DNA of 64,000 nucleotides from Staphylococcus lugdunensis (GCF_002901705.1 NZ_PPPV01000012.1:403451-467450); one strand, 5' to 3'; positions 10,256 to 21,902 are shown, counted from the stretch's first letter. Program-made: numbers and translations. The notes: generated by a model from the letters alone, not told the origin.

Positions 10256-10985
10256 ATTATTTATTCCATATGTAATGGGAGATAAAGATTTCATTCAACA
10301 TGTCAAATTATTAAGTGAACATGGCGCTGATTACATTGAGATTGGTGTACCATTTTCAGATCCTGTTGCCGATGGACCAATCATTATGAAGGCAGCCAAC
10401 CAAGCTATTAAAGATAATGTAACTATTGATACTATATTTGAACAACTTAAACAGAACCAACATCAAATTAAAGCAAACTATATCCTTATGACTTATTATA
10501 ATATTGTCATGACTTACGGTATAGAAGCATTCTTTAAATCATGCGAAGAAGCAGGGGTATATGGTTTAATTATTCCAGATTTACCATTTGAACTCACTGA
10601 GAAATTAAAAGAACAAGTGACTAACTATTCAGTTAAAATAATTTCATTAGTAGCTATGACAGCCCCTGAAGAACGTATAAGAGAAATTGCCACACATGCA
10701 GAAGGTTTTATTTATACAGTAACTATGAACGCTGTAACAGGTCAAAATGAATCATTTCATCCTGAATTAAAGCAAAAATTAGCGCTATTAAAGTCTATTA
10801 CGCAAATTCCTGTTGTCTGTGGATTTGGTATACGTACACCTGAACAAGTTAGCGAAATCATTCAATATGCAGACGGTGTTGTCATTGGAAGTGAAATTGT
10901 AAAACGCTTAAAATCTCAGTCTCAAGAGGACATTATCACTTACATCAACTCAATTCGCCAAAGATTAAGCAGTCAATTTGATTAA
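10245..10985 (+). CDS. trpA: Tryptophan synthase alpha chain
   Basis: Cleaves indole-3-glycerol phosphate to indole for TrpB. The ATG at 10245 is chosen because AGAGGTG precedes it; the frame is also open nine bases earlier. The 246-residue TIM barrel has both catalytic acids: E32 in [11 protein letters not shown] and D43 in VADGP. It starts a little shorter than enterobacterial TrpA, with the first helix largely absent, a common Firmicute form. It is the last gene of the operon. A strong hairpin follows at 11113-11161. Confidence 0.94.
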   Translation: MHNKLFIPYVMGDKDFIQHVKLLSEHGADYIEIGVPFSDPVADGPIIMKAANQAIKDNVTIDTIFEQLKQNQHQIKANYILMTYYNIVMTYGIEAFFKSCEEAGVYGLIIPDLPFELTEKLKEQVTNYSVKIISLVAMTAPEERIREIATHAEGFIYTVTMNAVTGQNESFHPELKQKLALLKSITQIPVVCGFGIRTPEQVSEIIQYADGVVIGSEIVKRLKSQSQEDIITYINSIRQRLSSQFD

Positions 10986-11112
10986 CCCTAAATCCGTTTT
11001 ATAATTACCTTACTGTGATAATTATACTCAATCATTAGCATGCATAAATAAATGCAAAGCTTACAAAATTCAAAGTCAATACCACTCGAAGCGGACGAAT
11101 TGGGGCCAGAAA

Positions 11113-11161
11113 AATTAGCCAGTAAATGAGTTTTTTGTTAATTCATTTACTGGCTAATTTA
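11113..11161 (+). terminator. Terminator-like hairpin after the trp operon
   Basis: A long inverted repeat, AAAATTAGCCAGTAAATGA with its complement TCATTTACTGGCTAATTT, flanks a T-rich loop. It lies 128 bases after trpA. A TTGGGGCC motif like the core of the STAR-type repeats lies just before it, near 11099. Confidence 0.65.
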
Positions 11162-11634
11162 TTGACATTATTTCATCTTATTTAATAGACTTCACTAAAC
11201 TAAATGAAGGAGGTACCGAGTGTATAAAAATATATGCTAACAATAGAAATTGACGTTTTAATACATTCAAATAGTACCTCTTAAGGAACCAAACCGGAAG
11301 AAAAGATTTTGACGTTCAAATTTTAATAAAAGATTTTCTTTATATATACGTTACATTAATATCCAAAATTGATCTTAAAGCATCTGTTTTAAAATATTTC
11401 ATCTTATTCAATCAAATACGAATTATTGAGCATTCATTATAATCATAATATAACTAAAATAGATATACTCAATATCATTGTTAATATTTTAGTTTTACCA
11501 GTATCTATTGTATACTTAATTCAATTAGCATATGGTGTTACAATTGAATATATCAGTAATTTTAGAGATTTTGATGTTCATTGACTACATTTAAATACTA
11601 GAAATTAATCAAATAATAATTAGGAGTTATATGA
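11162..11634. other. Long femA leader region with decayed coding traces
   Basis: About 470 bases upstream of femA without an intact gene. A very strong AAGGAGG (near 11206) is followed, at good spacing, by GTG and only six codons. Its bases GAGGTAC can pair with GTACCTC near 11273. Further on, the frame 11393-11584 is open for 63 codons without a start and reads as a hydrophobic protein tail (for example NIIVNILVLPVSIVYLI). This could be a dead gene end or chance; I cannot name the parent. Confidence 0.3.
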
Positions 11635-12894
11635 ATGAAGTTTACAAATTTAACAGCAAATGAATTCGGTGATTTCACAGATCAAATGCCATATAGTCAT
11701 TTTACTCAAATGACAGGTAACTATAATTTAAAAGTTTCCGAAAAAACAGAAACACATTTAGTTGGTGTTAAAAATAATAATAACGAAGTAATTGCAGCAT
11801 GTTTATTGACAGCTGTACCAGTCATGAAGTTTTTTAAATACTTTTACAGCAATAGAGGCCCAGTTATAGATTATGCTAACCAAGAACTTGTACATTTTTT
11901 CTTTAATGAGCTAACTAAATATTTAAAAAAGTATAACTGTCTCTATGTCCGCATAGATCCATACTTACCTTATCAATATAGAGACCATGATGGTAATATA
12001 ACGGCAAATGCTGGCAATGATTGGTTTTTCAATAAAATGGAACAACTCGGATACCATCATGATGGCTTTACAACAGGATTTGATCCAATATTACAAATCA
12101 GATTCCATTCTATTCTTAATTTAAAGGATAAGACAGCTAAAGATGTTTTAAATAATATGGATAGTTTACGTAAAAGAAATACAAAAAAAGTTCAAAAAAA
12201 TGGAGTCAAAGTAAAGTTCCTTACTGAAGAAGAACTACCTATCTTTCGTTCATTTATGGAGCAGACGTCAGAATCTAAAGAATTCTCTGATAGAGACGAC
12301 CAGTTTTATTACAATCGGTTTAAGTACTATAAAGATAGGGTGCTTGTGCCTCTAGCATATTTAAAATTTGATGAATATATAGAAGAACTAACGAATGAAC
12401 GACAAACTTTAGAAAAAGATTTAGGCAAAGCACTTAAAGACATTGAGAAACGACCAGATAACAAAAAAGCTTATAATAAACGAGACAACCTACAACAACA
12501 ACTCGATGCCAATCAACAAAAGTTAAATGAGGCTAATCAGTTACAAGCGGAACACGGTAATGAGTTACCTATCTCTGCCGGTTTCTTTATTATTAATCCG
12601 TTTGAAGTTGTATACTACGCTGGAGGTACCGCTAATAAATATCGTCATTTTGCAGGTAGTTACGCGGTTCAGTGGACTATGATTAACTATGCTATTGAAC
12701 ACGGCATAGACAGATATAATTTCTACGGCATTAGTGGAAACTTCTCAGATGATGCTGAAGACGCAGGTGTCATTCGCTTTAAAAAAGGTTATGGTGCAGA
12801 AGTGATTGAATACGTTGGTGATTTTGTAAAACCTATAAATAAACCTATGTATAAACTTTATTCAGTGTTAAAACGAATTCAAAATAAGCTATAG
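11635..12894 (+). CDS. femA: Aminoacyltransferase FemA (glycines 2-3 of the pentaglycine bridge)
   Basis: Non-ribosomal peptidyltransferase that adds the second and third glycines from glycyl-tRNA to the lysine side chain of lipid II in the cytoplasm. The 419-residue FemABX protein opens with the FemA signature MKFTNLTA. It has a two-lobed GNAT-like fold and an antiparallel coiled-coil arm at about 245-305 rich in K, E and Q. Conserved [10 protein letters not shown] and RYNFYGISG segments mark the two lobes. The start at 11635 has AGGAG at eight bases; an overlapping ATG at 11631 opens only ten codons. It is followed by its paralogue femB after 17 bases. Many residues differ from S. aureus FemA, which helps place the species outside S. 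aureus. Confidence 0.95.
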   Translation: MKFTNLTANEFGDFTDQMPYSHFTQMTGNYNLKVSEKTETHLVGVKNNNNEVIAACLLTAVPVMKFFKYFYSNRGPVIDYANQELVHFFFNELTKYLKKYNCLYVRIDPYLPYQYRDHDGNITANAGNDWFFNKMEQLGYHHDGFTTGFDPILQIRFHSILNLKDKTAKDVLNNMDSLRKRNTKKVQKNGVKVKFLTEEELPIFRSFMEQTSESKEFSDRDDQFYYNRFKYYKDRVLVPLAYLKFDEYIEELTNERQTLEKDLGKALKDIEKRPDNKKAYNKRDNLQQQLDANQQKLNEANQLQAEHGNELPISAGFFIINPFEVVYYAGGTANKYRHFAGSYAVQWTMINYAIEHGIDRYNFYGISGNFSDDAEDAGVIRFKKGYGAEVIEYVGDFVKPINKPMYKLYSVLKRIQNKL

Positions 12895-12911
12895 AGGAGA
12901 ATGGATTAATT

Positions 12912-14171
12912 ATGAAATTTACAGAGTTAACAATTAAAGAATATGAAAACTTTGTACAAAATCCATCATTAGAAAGTCATTACTTCCAAGTAAAGGAAAA
13001 TATCGTAACAAGGGAAAATGATGGTTTTCAAGTGGTATTATTAGGAATAAAAGATGAAAATAATAAAGTTCTTGCTGCTAGTCTTTTCTCAAAAATACCA
13101 ACAATGGGTAGCTATGTCTATTATTCTAATCGTGGTCCTGTCATGGATTATACCGATCTTGGATTAGTTGATTTCTATCTAAAAGAACTAGACAAATACC
13201 TACATCATCATCAATGTCTATATGTCAAATTAGATCCGTATTGGATTTATCAAATCTATGATAAAGATGTTAACCCGCTTGAAAATCATGACAAAAACGA
13301 TGCAATGATTAATTTATTAAAGTCTCACGGCTATGAACATCATGGATTCACTACAAAATATGATTCCTTTAGTCAAGTGCGGTGGATGGGGGTTTTATAT
13401 TTAAAAAACGAAACACCTCAATCACTAAAAAAACAATTCGATAGTCAACGTAAACGCAATATAAATAAAGCGATAAACTTTGGAGTTAAGGTAAAATTCC
13501 TTGGTAGAGACGACTTTGATCAGTTCCTTGACCTCTATCGTGAAACTGAAGAACGCACTGGTTTTGTTTCTAAAACAGATGATTATTTCTACAATTTCAT
13601 CGATACATATGGTGATAAAGCTTTAGTACCATTAGCATATATAGATTTAGACGAATATATTTCATCATTACAAGATGCTATTAATGATAAAGAAGCTCGA
13701 CGTGACCAAATGATGACTAAAGAAAATAAAAGCGATAAGCAACTAAATAAGATTGCAGAATTAGACAAACAAATAGATCACGATAAAAAAGAACTTTTAA
13801 ATTCTAGCGAACTACGTCAAACTGATGGTGCCGTACTAAATTTAGCTGCTGGCGTATACTTTGCTAATGCTTATGAGTTAAATTATTTTTCTGGAGGTTC
13901 TTCAGCAAAATACAATCATTTTATGGGTCCATATATGATGCATTGGTATATGATGAACTATTGCTTTGAACATGGCTATGATCGGTATAACTTCTATGGA
14001 GTATCCGGTGATTTTACTAAAGATAGTGAAGATTACGGTGTTTATCGCTTTAAACGAGGCTTCAATGTTCATATTGAGGAATTAATAGGGGATTTTTATA
14101 AACCAATTAATAAAATTAAATATTGGCTATTCACAACATTAGATCGTATACGTAAGAAAATCAAAAAGTAA
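12912..14171 (+). CDS. femB: Aminoacyltransferase FemB (glycines 4-5 of the pentaglycine bridge)
   Basis: Paralogue of FemA that adds the last two glycines of the interpeptide bridge. The 419 residues align with FemA over the whole length: [12 protein letters not shown] start, [11 protein letters not shown] near 65-75, a Lys/Glu-rich coiled-coil arm near 240-300 and [11 protein letters not shown] near 355. GAGGAG precedes the ATG at 12 bases. It is co-transcribed with femA and closed by a terminator at 14178-14226. FemB is the more probable name because of its order after femA and its sequence style. The bridge could contain serine in coagulase-negative species, which the sequence alone does not settle. 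Confidence 0.94.
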   Translation: MKFTELTIKEYENFVQNPSLESHYFQVKENIVTRENDGFQVVLLGIKDENNKVLAASLFSKIPTMGSYVYYSNRGPVMDYTDLGLVDFYLKELDKYLHHHQCLYVKLDPYWIYQIYDKDVNPLENHDKNDAMINLLKSHGYEHHGFTTKYDSFSQVRWMGVLYLKNETPQSLKKQFDSQRKRNINKAINFGVKVKFLGRDDFDQFLDLYRETEERTGFVSKTDDYFYNFIDTYGDKALVPLAYIDLDEYISSLQDAINDKEARRDQMMTKENKSDKQLNKIAELDKQIDHDKKELLNSSELRQTDGAVLNLAAGVYFANAYELNYFSGGSSAKYNHFMGPYMMHWYMMNYCFEHGYDRYNFYGVSGDFTKDSEDYGVYRFKRGFNVHIEELIGDFYKPINKIKYWLFTTLDRIRKKIKK

Positions 14172-14177
14172 CTAGAT

Positions 14178-14226
14178 ATTAAGAAGAAAAGCATTAAGGT
14201 AAACAACCACAATGCTTTTCTTTTTT
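14178..14226 (+). terminator. Terminator of femAB
   Basis: AAGAAAAGCATT and AATGCTTTTCTTTTTT form a stem around a short AC-rich loop and end in a T run, directly after the femB stop. Confidence 0.85.
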
Positions 14227-14761
<535 letters not shown>

Positions 14762-15538
14762 ATGAATTTTGTTTTCGACATAGATGGCACGCTTTGCTTC
14801 GACGGTCAACATATTGACAATAGAATCATTAGTCGTCTAAAGCAATTGCAATCTTACGGCCACCAAGTGATTTTTGCATCAGCACGACCTATACGTGACT
14901 TATTGCCAGTGATACCTGATTTTCAAAATAATACGTTGATTGGCGGCAATGGTTCTATTATTTCAACTGATAATAAAATTAAAGTCATAGATTATATTAA
15001 TCAAGATGATTTTGAACTCATAATAAAGGAATTAATAGTAAATTATAACTTGAGTTATATTGTCGATGATGCCTGGGATTATGCAGCAAATGTAAACGCC
15101 AATAATACGATTTATACTCGTTTAGATCCTCACAAATTGGCTGAGTTACGTCAACTTGATGAAATAACACATCCTATAAAGGTAATCTTTCTTAATATTA
15201 AATCACATCATTTTTCAGAAATTGCTCAGCACTTAATGCAACATCAAACTACTTTAGAACTCATCAACCATTCAAATGAATCTAATATTGATATTACAGC
15301 GCATGGCATCAATAAATACAAAACATTACAATCAATATTAAAAAATGATGCACCCTATATTGCATTTGGTAATGATCACAATGATATTGGACTATTGCAA
15401 CATGCTACTAATGGTGTACTTGTATCTAATAATACATTTTATATAGATGATTTAAATAATCAACCTCATATTTCAGTTATAAATGCTGATATTAATGCAA
15501 TTTGCCATCAAATCGACAAATATATTGCAACAAATTAA
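14762..15538 (+). CDS. HAD-superfamily phosphatase, Cof/IIB type
   Basis: Cytoplasmic Cof-type hydrolase, likely acting on a small phosphorylated metabolite. The 258-residue protein opens with motif I FVFDIDGTLCFDG (D6 nucleophile, D8 acid). It has a large cap domain in the middle, as in subclass IIB, and ends with motif IV FGNDHNDIGLL at about 201-211 binding magnesium. The motif II threonine/serine region is FASARP near 38-43. The start is supported by AAGGAG upstream. It stands alone between femB and the iron gene, and substrate cannot be predicted. The catalytic set looks complete. Confidence 0.88.
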   Translation: MNFVFDIDGTLCFDGQHIDNRIISRLKQLQSYGHQVIFASARPIRDLLPVIPDFQNNTLIGGNGSIISTDNKIKVIDYINQDDFELIIKELIVNYNLSYIVDDAWDYAANVNANNTIYTRLDPHKLAELRQLDEITHPIKVIFLNIKSHHFSEIAQHLMQHQTTLELINHSNESNIDITAHGINKYKTLQSILKNDAPYIAFGNDHNDIGLLQHATNGVLVSNNTFYIDDLNNQPHISVINADINAICHQIDKYIATN

Positions 15539-15547
15539 AAATTTAAT

Positions 15548-15572
15548 TGAAAATGATTATCAATATCATTTA
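15548..15572 (+). promoter_or_regulatory. Fur box upstream of the siderophore-binding lipoprotein
   Basis: TGAAAATGATTATCAATATCA matches the Fur consensus GATAATGATTATCATTATC closely. It ends about 30 bases before the start codon at 15598 and just before the ribosome binding site AGGAGG. Iron-replete Fur would block expression. Confidence 0.85.
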
Positions 15573-15597
15573 TAATGACAACTAGGAGGTTTTATTT

Positions 15598-16602
15598 ATG
15601 AAAAAAATTATACAAGTATGTACGATATTTATAATATTGCTATTATTAGCAGCGTGTCAGAATGATGATAATTCAAGTAACCACGATGGTAAAACGATTA
15701 CCGTCAAGAATACATATGAATTTAAAGATAAAAACAATACTCATGATAAAGGAGAAATGAAAACAGAAAAAGTTGAGGTCCCAGTTAATCCTAAACGTGT
15801 TGCCGTATTAGATTACGGTGCTTTAGATATCATGCAACAGCTTAACGTTCAAAATCGTATTGTAGCTATTGCTAAAGGTCAAGGTGACGCTTTCCTCCCT
15901 TCTTCCCTCTCTGAATTTAAAAATGACAAATACATGAATTTAGGAAATCCTGGACGTCCGAATTTCGATCAGTTAGCCAAAGCGAAACCCGATATTATAT
16001 TTGCTTCCTTTAGACAAGCACATACCAAAACATTAGATGAAATGAAAAAAGCTGCCCCAAATGCTAAAATTTTATTTGTCAGTCCAGATAATGACGATTA
16101 TATTAAATCTATTAAAGCACATACAACATTAATGGGAAAAATTTTCGATAAGAAAAAAGCTGCAGAAAAGTTAAACAATAAACTTTTGACTCAAGTTGCT
16201 GAAACAAAAAAAGCAGTTAAAGATGAACGTGTGATATTCTTAGCTGTTGATGATAAAGGAATGAAAGCATTTGCTTCAAGTGGTCGTTATGGGGGCTTCC
16301 TTAATCATGATCTTGGCATCAAACATGCTGATAAACAAATGAAAGTTAATTCTGCTGGTAATCTTATTAGCAATGAATACTTAACAAAAATTAACCCTGA
16401 CAAAATTTTTGTTATTAATCGTACTAAAAAAGGTAATGACAAACAATTGCCAGATGAGTTAAAAAATGATGTTGTGAAAAATGTCAAAGCCATTAAAAAT
16501 GGTCAAGTTTATCAGTTTGAATCTAACGCTTGGTATTTTGGTGAAGGCGGAAACAAACTAACGATAGATCAATTAGCTAAAATTAAACAAGCATTTAAAT
16601 AA
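15598..16602 (+). CDS. Iron-siderophore-binding lipoprotein (FecB/SstD-like)
   Basis: Class III periplasmic-type binding protein for an iron(III)-siderophore, anchored on the outer face of the membrane. The N-terminus is a lipoprotein signal with the lipobox LLAAC and C20. The chain then has the typical NPKRVAVLDYGALDIM segment near 62-77 and the long connecting helix of the family. It resembles SstD of S. aureus and YclQ/FatB, which bind catechol siderophores. Length 334 is normal. No permease or ATPase lies beside it, so it must borrow a transporter encoded elsewhere. A Fur box lies immediately upstream. From memory, S. aureus carries the opp2/nik nickel-uptake genes in about this interval; they are absent here. 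Confidence 0.88.
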   Translation: MKKIIQVCTIFIILLLLAACQNDDNSSNHDGKTITVKNTYEFKDKNNTHDKGEMKTEKVEVPVNPKRVAVLDYGALDIMQQLNVQNRIVAIAKGQGDAFLPSSLSEFKNDKYMNLGNPGRPNFDQLAKAKPDIIFASFRQAHTKTLDEMKKAAPNAKILFVSPDNDDYIKSIKAHTTLMGKIFDKKKAAEKLNNKLLTQVAETKKAVKDERVIFLAVDDKGMKAFASSGRYGGFLNHDLGIKHADKQMKVNSAGNLISNEYLTKINPDKIFVINRTKKGNDKQLPDELKNDVVKNVKAIKNGQVYQFESNAWYFGEGGNKLTIDQLAKIKQAFK

Positions 16603-16648
16603 GCCTACAACAAAAACCGACTGAGACGTAAATGCCTCTGACAAGTTG

Positions 16649-16695
16649 AAGCAGGCCATTTCTATTGAAAATTCATAGAAATGGCCTGCTTCATT
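16649..16695 (+). terminator. Terminator of the siderophore-binding gene
   Basis: GAAGCAGGCCATTTCTAT pairs perfectly with ATAGAAATGGCCTGCTTC around a ten-base loop, 50 bases after the stop codon. Confidence 0.8.
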
Positions 16696-16858
16696 ATTGT
16701 TACATTAAGTGTTATTGACAAACCTACCTTCTCTTATGGTTGAAGACTACCGCCTGAAGCTGTCCTCTAATCTATTGAACTAATAAATATAGTATTGAAT
16801 AAAAAAGAAGCACAAAGATGATTTATGTCAGTCAAATCACCTTTGTGCTATATGTGTT
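16696..16858 (-). repeat. Dispersed modular repeat, family B (STAR-like), divergent inverted copy
   Basis: On the minus strand this reads as a hairpin of GCACAAAGGTGATTT ... AAATCATCTTTGTGC (16809-16850), then TATTCAATACTAT, then GAGGACAGCTTCAGGCGG. The same order occurs at 53419-53573 and, with a different hairpin, at 36163-36320. The hairpin may also terminate the membrane protein gene at 16866-17240. Confidence 0.6.
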
Positions 16859-16865
16859 TTTTATG

Positions 16866-17240
16866 TTAACGCTTTTTTCGACGTAATATTTCTTCATTAT
16901 TGTTATCGAATGGTTGTTGCTCATGTTTATTTGCATATTCTTGACGTATTTCTTTTTCTAATTGTTTTTTCTTGCGTTCACGTCTCCAATTTCTTGTGCT
17001 ATACCATAATAAGAAACTCAAGATTAAACTCATAATCGCTAAGAATGCAGCATAACCTAGCAATGGTTGGTATGAAATAGAATAAAAATTAGGTATAAAA
17101 AATGCCAGAATTGCAAGTACAACAAACGTTACAATTGAAGCAAAAAACCATTTATGCAGTATTAAAGTACAAATAACTGTTAGAATAACCATCGCTATAA
17201 TAGTTATCCACAAATAATTAGGCATATCAAAGATACTCAT
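16866..17240 (-). CDS. Small membrane protein of unknown function
   Basis: A 124-residue protein not assigned to a family. It has three or four hydrophobic segments (about 8-28, 30-50 and 58-80) followed by a strongly basic and then polar cytoplasmic tail (RNWRRERKKKQ near 85-95). The start has a GGAG-type site upstream on the minus strand. It lies convergent with the iron gene and divergent from pepF. It is present at this place in other staphylococci as far as I recall. No catalytic motif is visible. Confidence 0.7.
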   Translation of the reverse strand: MSIFDMPNYLWITIIAMVILTVICTLILHKWFFASIVTFVVLAILAFFIPNFYSISYQPLLGYAAFLAIMSLILSFLLWYSTRNWRRERKKKQLEKEIRQEYANKHEQQPFDNNNEEILRRKKR

Positions 17241-17468
17241 TATTATACTCCTTAATCTTTTAATCTACATTATGTATAACTATATCATAAATTTTATTCA
17301 TTATACCATCGCTTTATCACTGAAATCACACAATTTTAGCCTTACGATTACAATTAAGTGTACACTCCCCTATCTTTTTATGTACTTTTTTATTTATTAA
17401 CGGTTCTGAAGAAATTGATAAATTCATGTATAATAAATGATACATACAAATACATAGGAGTGATATTA

Positions 17469-19277
17469 ATGCCTATAGGATTACCATTAAGAAAAGATGT
17501 CCCTACTAATGAAACATGGGATTTGCAAGATTTATTTAAAAGTGATGATGATTTTTATAACACTTTAGCTGAAACAACTAAACGTGCAAAACATTTCCAG
17601 CAATCTTTTAAATCTCAACTTACAAATACACAACTTACACTTAAAGCATTAGATGAATATGAAAATATTTTAATTACGATAGATCGATTAGCAAACTATG
17701 TTGAACTAAGACTTAGCGTTGATACTACAGATGAAGAAGGTCAAAAGGTAAACGCGAAATTTTCAACATCAATGGGTTTGATAGCGAGTCAGCTTTCTTT
17801 CGTTGAATCAGAACTCCTTGCTTTGTCAGATAATCAAATACGAACAATTCAAGCCAATGTTCCTTACCCACACTATATAGAGAAATTGATTCAAAGAAAA
17901 TCTTATCAATTATCCCCTGCTGTTGAAGAGACACTTGCGACACTTTCGCCTTTGTTTTCAAGTGCATATGATCTATACGGCACTACAAAAATGTTAGATG
18001 TTCACTTTCATCCATTTGAACATGATGGTATAACCTACCCTCTAGATTATGCTACTTTTGAAAATGAATATGAAGACCACCCTGATCCTAACTTTAGACA
18101 GCAAAGTTTTAAACACTTTAGTGATGCTTTACGTCAATATCAACATACAACAGCAGCAACATATAACATGCAAGTACAACAAGAAAAAATCGAAGCTACT
18201 TTAAGAGGTTATGACTCTGTTATTGATTTTTTATTACATGATCAGGAAGTCAGCAGAGATATGTATCATCGCCAAATTGACGTTATCATGAGTGATTTAG
18301 CACCCGTGATGCAAAAATATGCGCGTCTATTAAAACGTATTCATGGCTTAGAAAAAATGCGTTTTGAAGATTTGAAAATTTCTGTTGATCCAAGCTATGA
18401 ACCTGAAATATCAATAGAAGAATCTAAAACATATATTAGAGGTGCCTTAAGCGTCCTAGGTGAAGAATATATGGACATGGTTGAACAAGCCTATGCAAGA
18501 CGATGGATTGATTTTGCCCAAAATAAAGGTAAAGAAACAGGTGCTTATTGTGCAAGTCCTTATTTATCACATTCATATGTTTTTATATCTTGGACTGGAA
18601 AAATGACTGAAACATTTGTCCTAGCTCATGAACTTGGACATGCAGGTCATTTCAACCTTGCTCAACAAAACCAACACTTTTTAGATTCAGAGGCCTCAAT
18701 GTATTTTGTCGAAGCACCTTCAACTATGAATGAAATGCTCATGTCTAACTATTTATTTGAACATAGTGATGATCCTAAATTTAAACGCTGGGTGATTGGC
18801 TCAATTTTATCACGCACATATTATCATAATATGGTTACACATCTACTTGAAGCGGCTTATCAACGTGAAGTGTATAAACTTGTTGATCAAGGTGAATCCT
18901 TGACTGCACCATTATTAAATCATATTACTCGTAATGTCTACGAACAATTCTTTGGTGATGCTATCGAGTTAACCAATGGTGCAGAATTAACTTGGATGAG
19001 ACAGCCACACTACTATATGGGTCTATACTCCTATACTTATTCAGCAGGATTAACTATTGGTACTGTGGTAGCTCAAAAAATTAAAAACGAAGGGCAACCT
19101 GCAGTTAATGCTTGGTTGAATACTTTGCGCGCAGGTGGCAGTAAATCTCCAGTTGAACTAGCTAAAATGGCTGGCGTTGATATTACAACAGAAGCTGCAT
19201 TAAAATCTACAATAGCCTATATTTCAAAACTGGTGAATGAAGTCGAAGCTTTAACTAATATCATTGAGCAGCAGTAA
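17469..19277 (+). CDS. pepF: Oligoendopeptidase F (M3 metallopeptidase)
   Basis: Cytoplasmic zinc metallopeptidase that degrades short peptides. The frame is open from 17358, but the ATG at 17469 (MPIGLPLRKDVP) is chosen because AGGAGTGA sits just before it and the product then has the usual 602 residues. The zinc-binding HELGH is at residues 387-391, with the third ligand glutamate in the FVEAPSTMNE segment near 415. The N-terminal PepF domain and the C-terminal helical M3 fold both appear complete. It ends at a bidirectional terminator shared with phoU. Confidence 0.95.
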   Translation: MPIGLPLRKDVPTNETWDLQDLFKSDDDFYNTLAETTKRAKHFQQSFKSQLTNTQLTLKALDEYENILITIDRLANYVELRLSVDTTDEEGQKVNAKFSTSMGLIASQLSFVESELLALSDNQIRTIQANVPYPHYIEKLIQRKSYQLSPAVEETLATLSPLFSSAYDLYGTTKMLDVHFHPFEHDGITYPLDYATFENEYEDHPDPNFRQQSFKHFSDALRQYQHTTAATYNMQVQQEKIEATLRGYDSVIDFLLHDQEVSRDMYHRQIDVIMSDLAPVMQKYARLLKRIHGLEKMRFEDLKISVDPSYEPEISIEESKTYIRGALSVLGEEYMDMVEQAYARRWIDFAQNKGKETGAYCASPYLSHSYVFISWTGKMTETFVLAHELGHAGHFNLAQQNQHFLDSEASMYFVEAPSTMNEMLMSNYLFEHSDDPKFKRWVIGSILSRTYYHNMVTHLLEAAYQREVYKLVDQGESLTAPLLNHITRNVYEQFFGDAIELTNGAELTWMRQPHYYMGLYSYTYSAGLTIGTVVAQKIKNEGQPAVNAWLNTLRAGGSKSPVELAKMAGVDITTEAALKSTIAYISKLVNEVEALTNIIEQQ

Positions 19278-19280
19278 AAA

Positions 19281-19330
19281 CTAATAACCACGAAGCCTAA
19301 CTTAAATAAGGCATCGTGGTTATTTTTTAT
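19281..19330. terminator. Bidirectional terminator between pepF and phoU
   Basis: AATAACCACGA and TCGTGGTTATT form a stem with T runs on both strands. The genes on each side converge on it. Confidence 0.85.
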
Positions 19331-19355
19331 TGTAATCATTCATTTGATTGTTATA

Positions 19356-20006
19356 TTAACGTTTAAAGCTATCAAAATGTTCTCCCGTCAAATAATAATA
19401 TACACTTTCAGCAATATTAGTTACATGGTCCCCCACACGTTCTAAGTTACGTGCTGCTAAATGTGCTTGCCCAGCCACAAATGGATCATTATCTATTAAA
19501 TATGTTGTATTGACGATATTAGCATATAAATCATCTATATCTTGATCACGATCAATAATTTCACGAATTAATGTAATATCTTCATGTTTTGCGGCCGTAT
19601 TTAAATCTTGCAGCATAAGCATCGCAAGTTTCCCCATTGTTTTAAGGCGTGTAAGCACGTAATCATCCGTTATTTTAACTCTTAAACGAATATTAGCGAT
19701 ACTTGCAACATTATCACCCATTCTTTCAAAATCAGTAGCAATTTTTAAAGCTGCCATCATCATTCTTAAGTCGCTAGCAATAGGCTGTTGTTTCATAATA
19801 AGTAAAATAACTTTTTCATTTATTTCACAATCTAATTTATTAATATCTTTATCTTTATTAATGACTTGACGCGCAAAATTTTTGTCTTTTTCACTTAATG
19901 ACACAATTGCATTATTTATATTGAAGTACGTATACAAGCCCATGCGACGAATATCTTTTAATAATTCATCGAGTTGTTCTTGATAATTTTGACGAATAAT
20001 TGTCAT
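19356..20006 (-). CDS. phoU: Phosphate-transport accessory/regulatory protein PhoU
   Basis: Cytoplasmic helical protein that restrains phosphate uptake and links Pst to the PhoR kinase. The 216 residues form two repeated three-helix PhoU bundles with the metal-binding E/DxxxD patterns (for example RMGDNVASIAN near 95-105 and RVGDHVTNIAES near 191-202). It is the last gene of the pst operon, five bases after pstB. Nothing unusual is visible. Confidence 0.94.
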   Translation of the reverse strand: MTIIRQNYQEQLDELLKDIRRMGLYTYFNINNAIVSLSEKDKNFARQVINKDKDINKLDCEINEKVILLIMKQQPIASDLRMMMAALKIATDFERMGDNVASIANIRLRVKITDDYVLTRLKTMGKLAMLMLQDLNTAAKHEDITLIREIIDRDQDIDDLYANIVNTTYLIDNDPFVAGQAHLAARNLERVGDHVTNIAESVYYYLTGEHFDSFKR

Positions 20007-20011
20007 ATTTT

Positions 20012-20935
<924 letters not shown>

Positions 20936-20980
20936 TTACTATAAAAACAAATCCCTAGTTCACGTGAACACCCAACATGA

Positions 20981-21901
20981 TTAGAACTTTTTACTAAATT
21001 TATTACGGAAATAAATAGCTAAACCGTTCATTAATAATAAGATAACTAAAAGTACTATAATTCCTGCTGAAGCAACATTTTGAAATTCTGCTTGCGGTAA
21101 TTTAGCCCAGTTATATATCGCCATTGGTAACGCCTGGAATTGATCCATGACAGAATTAGGTAAACGCAATAGTATTGTAGGAATACCTATTAAAATTAAT
21201 GGCGCAGTTTCACCTAAAGCACGAGATAATGCTAGAATAAAGCCAGTTAAAATTCCTGGTAGTGCTGCTGGCAACACAACTTTTCGGATTGTTTGCCACT
21301 TGTTTGCACCTAAACCATAAGATGCTTCTCTAACTGATGACGGCACTGCTCTTATTGCCTCTTGAGCTGCAACAATAATGACAGGTAAAATTAATAACGT
21401 CATGGTTAATGCACCAGCTAAAATTGAATTACCTAATGATAAGGCTTGAATATTCATACCTCTAACAAAGATTGTCAATCCAAGTAATCCGAAAACTACA
21501 GAAGGTACACCAGCTAAATTAGAAATACAAACTTTAATAAAATCTGTAAATGGATTTTTCTTAGCATACTCCTCTAGATAAATTGCTGTTCCTACTCCCA
21601 AAATAATTGAAAATGGTATGATGGTTAACATGAGCCATAATGTACCAACCAGAGCCCCTTTTATACCCGCTTGAGAGGGTGTTGATGATGAAAAATTAGT
21701 AAAGAATGAAGGCGTTAGATGACCCACACCTTTAATTAAGGTATCAATAAGTAATGCTGCTAAAAAAAGCAACCCAATCAACGTACATGCTAAAAATAAA
21801 AATTTATTGATTTTATTTTTAGTCATGCGTGTACTAATATTTTTTTCAACTTTAGACTGATCTACTAAAGCTTTTTTGTGTATATTTGTTGATGATGACA
21901 T
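20981..21901 (-). CDS. pstA: Phosphate ABC transporter permease PstA
   Basis: Inner-membrane permease, partner of PstC. The 306 residues have a cytoplasmic N-terminus of about 30 residues and six hydrophobic segments. The binding-protein-dependent transport EAA-loop region is AIRAVPSSVREASYGLGANKW near 183-203, which couples to PstB. It starts one base after pstC ends. All features are normal. Confidence 0.94.
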   Translation of the reverse strand: MSSSTNIHKKALVDQSKVEKNISTRMTKNKINKFLFLACTLIGLLFLAALLIDTLIKGVGHLTPSFFTNFSSSTPSQAGIKGALVGTLWLMLTIIPFSIILGVGTAIYLEEYAKKNPFTDFIKVCISNLAGVPSVVFGLLGLTIFVRGMNIQALSLGNSILAGALTMTLLILPVIIVAAQEAIRAVPSSVREASYGLGANKWQTIRKVVLPAALPGILTGFILALSRALGETAPLILIGIPTILLRLPNSVMDQFQALPMAIYNWAKLPQAEFQNVASAGIIVLLVILLLMNGLAIYFRNKFSKKF

Positions 21902-21902
21902 A

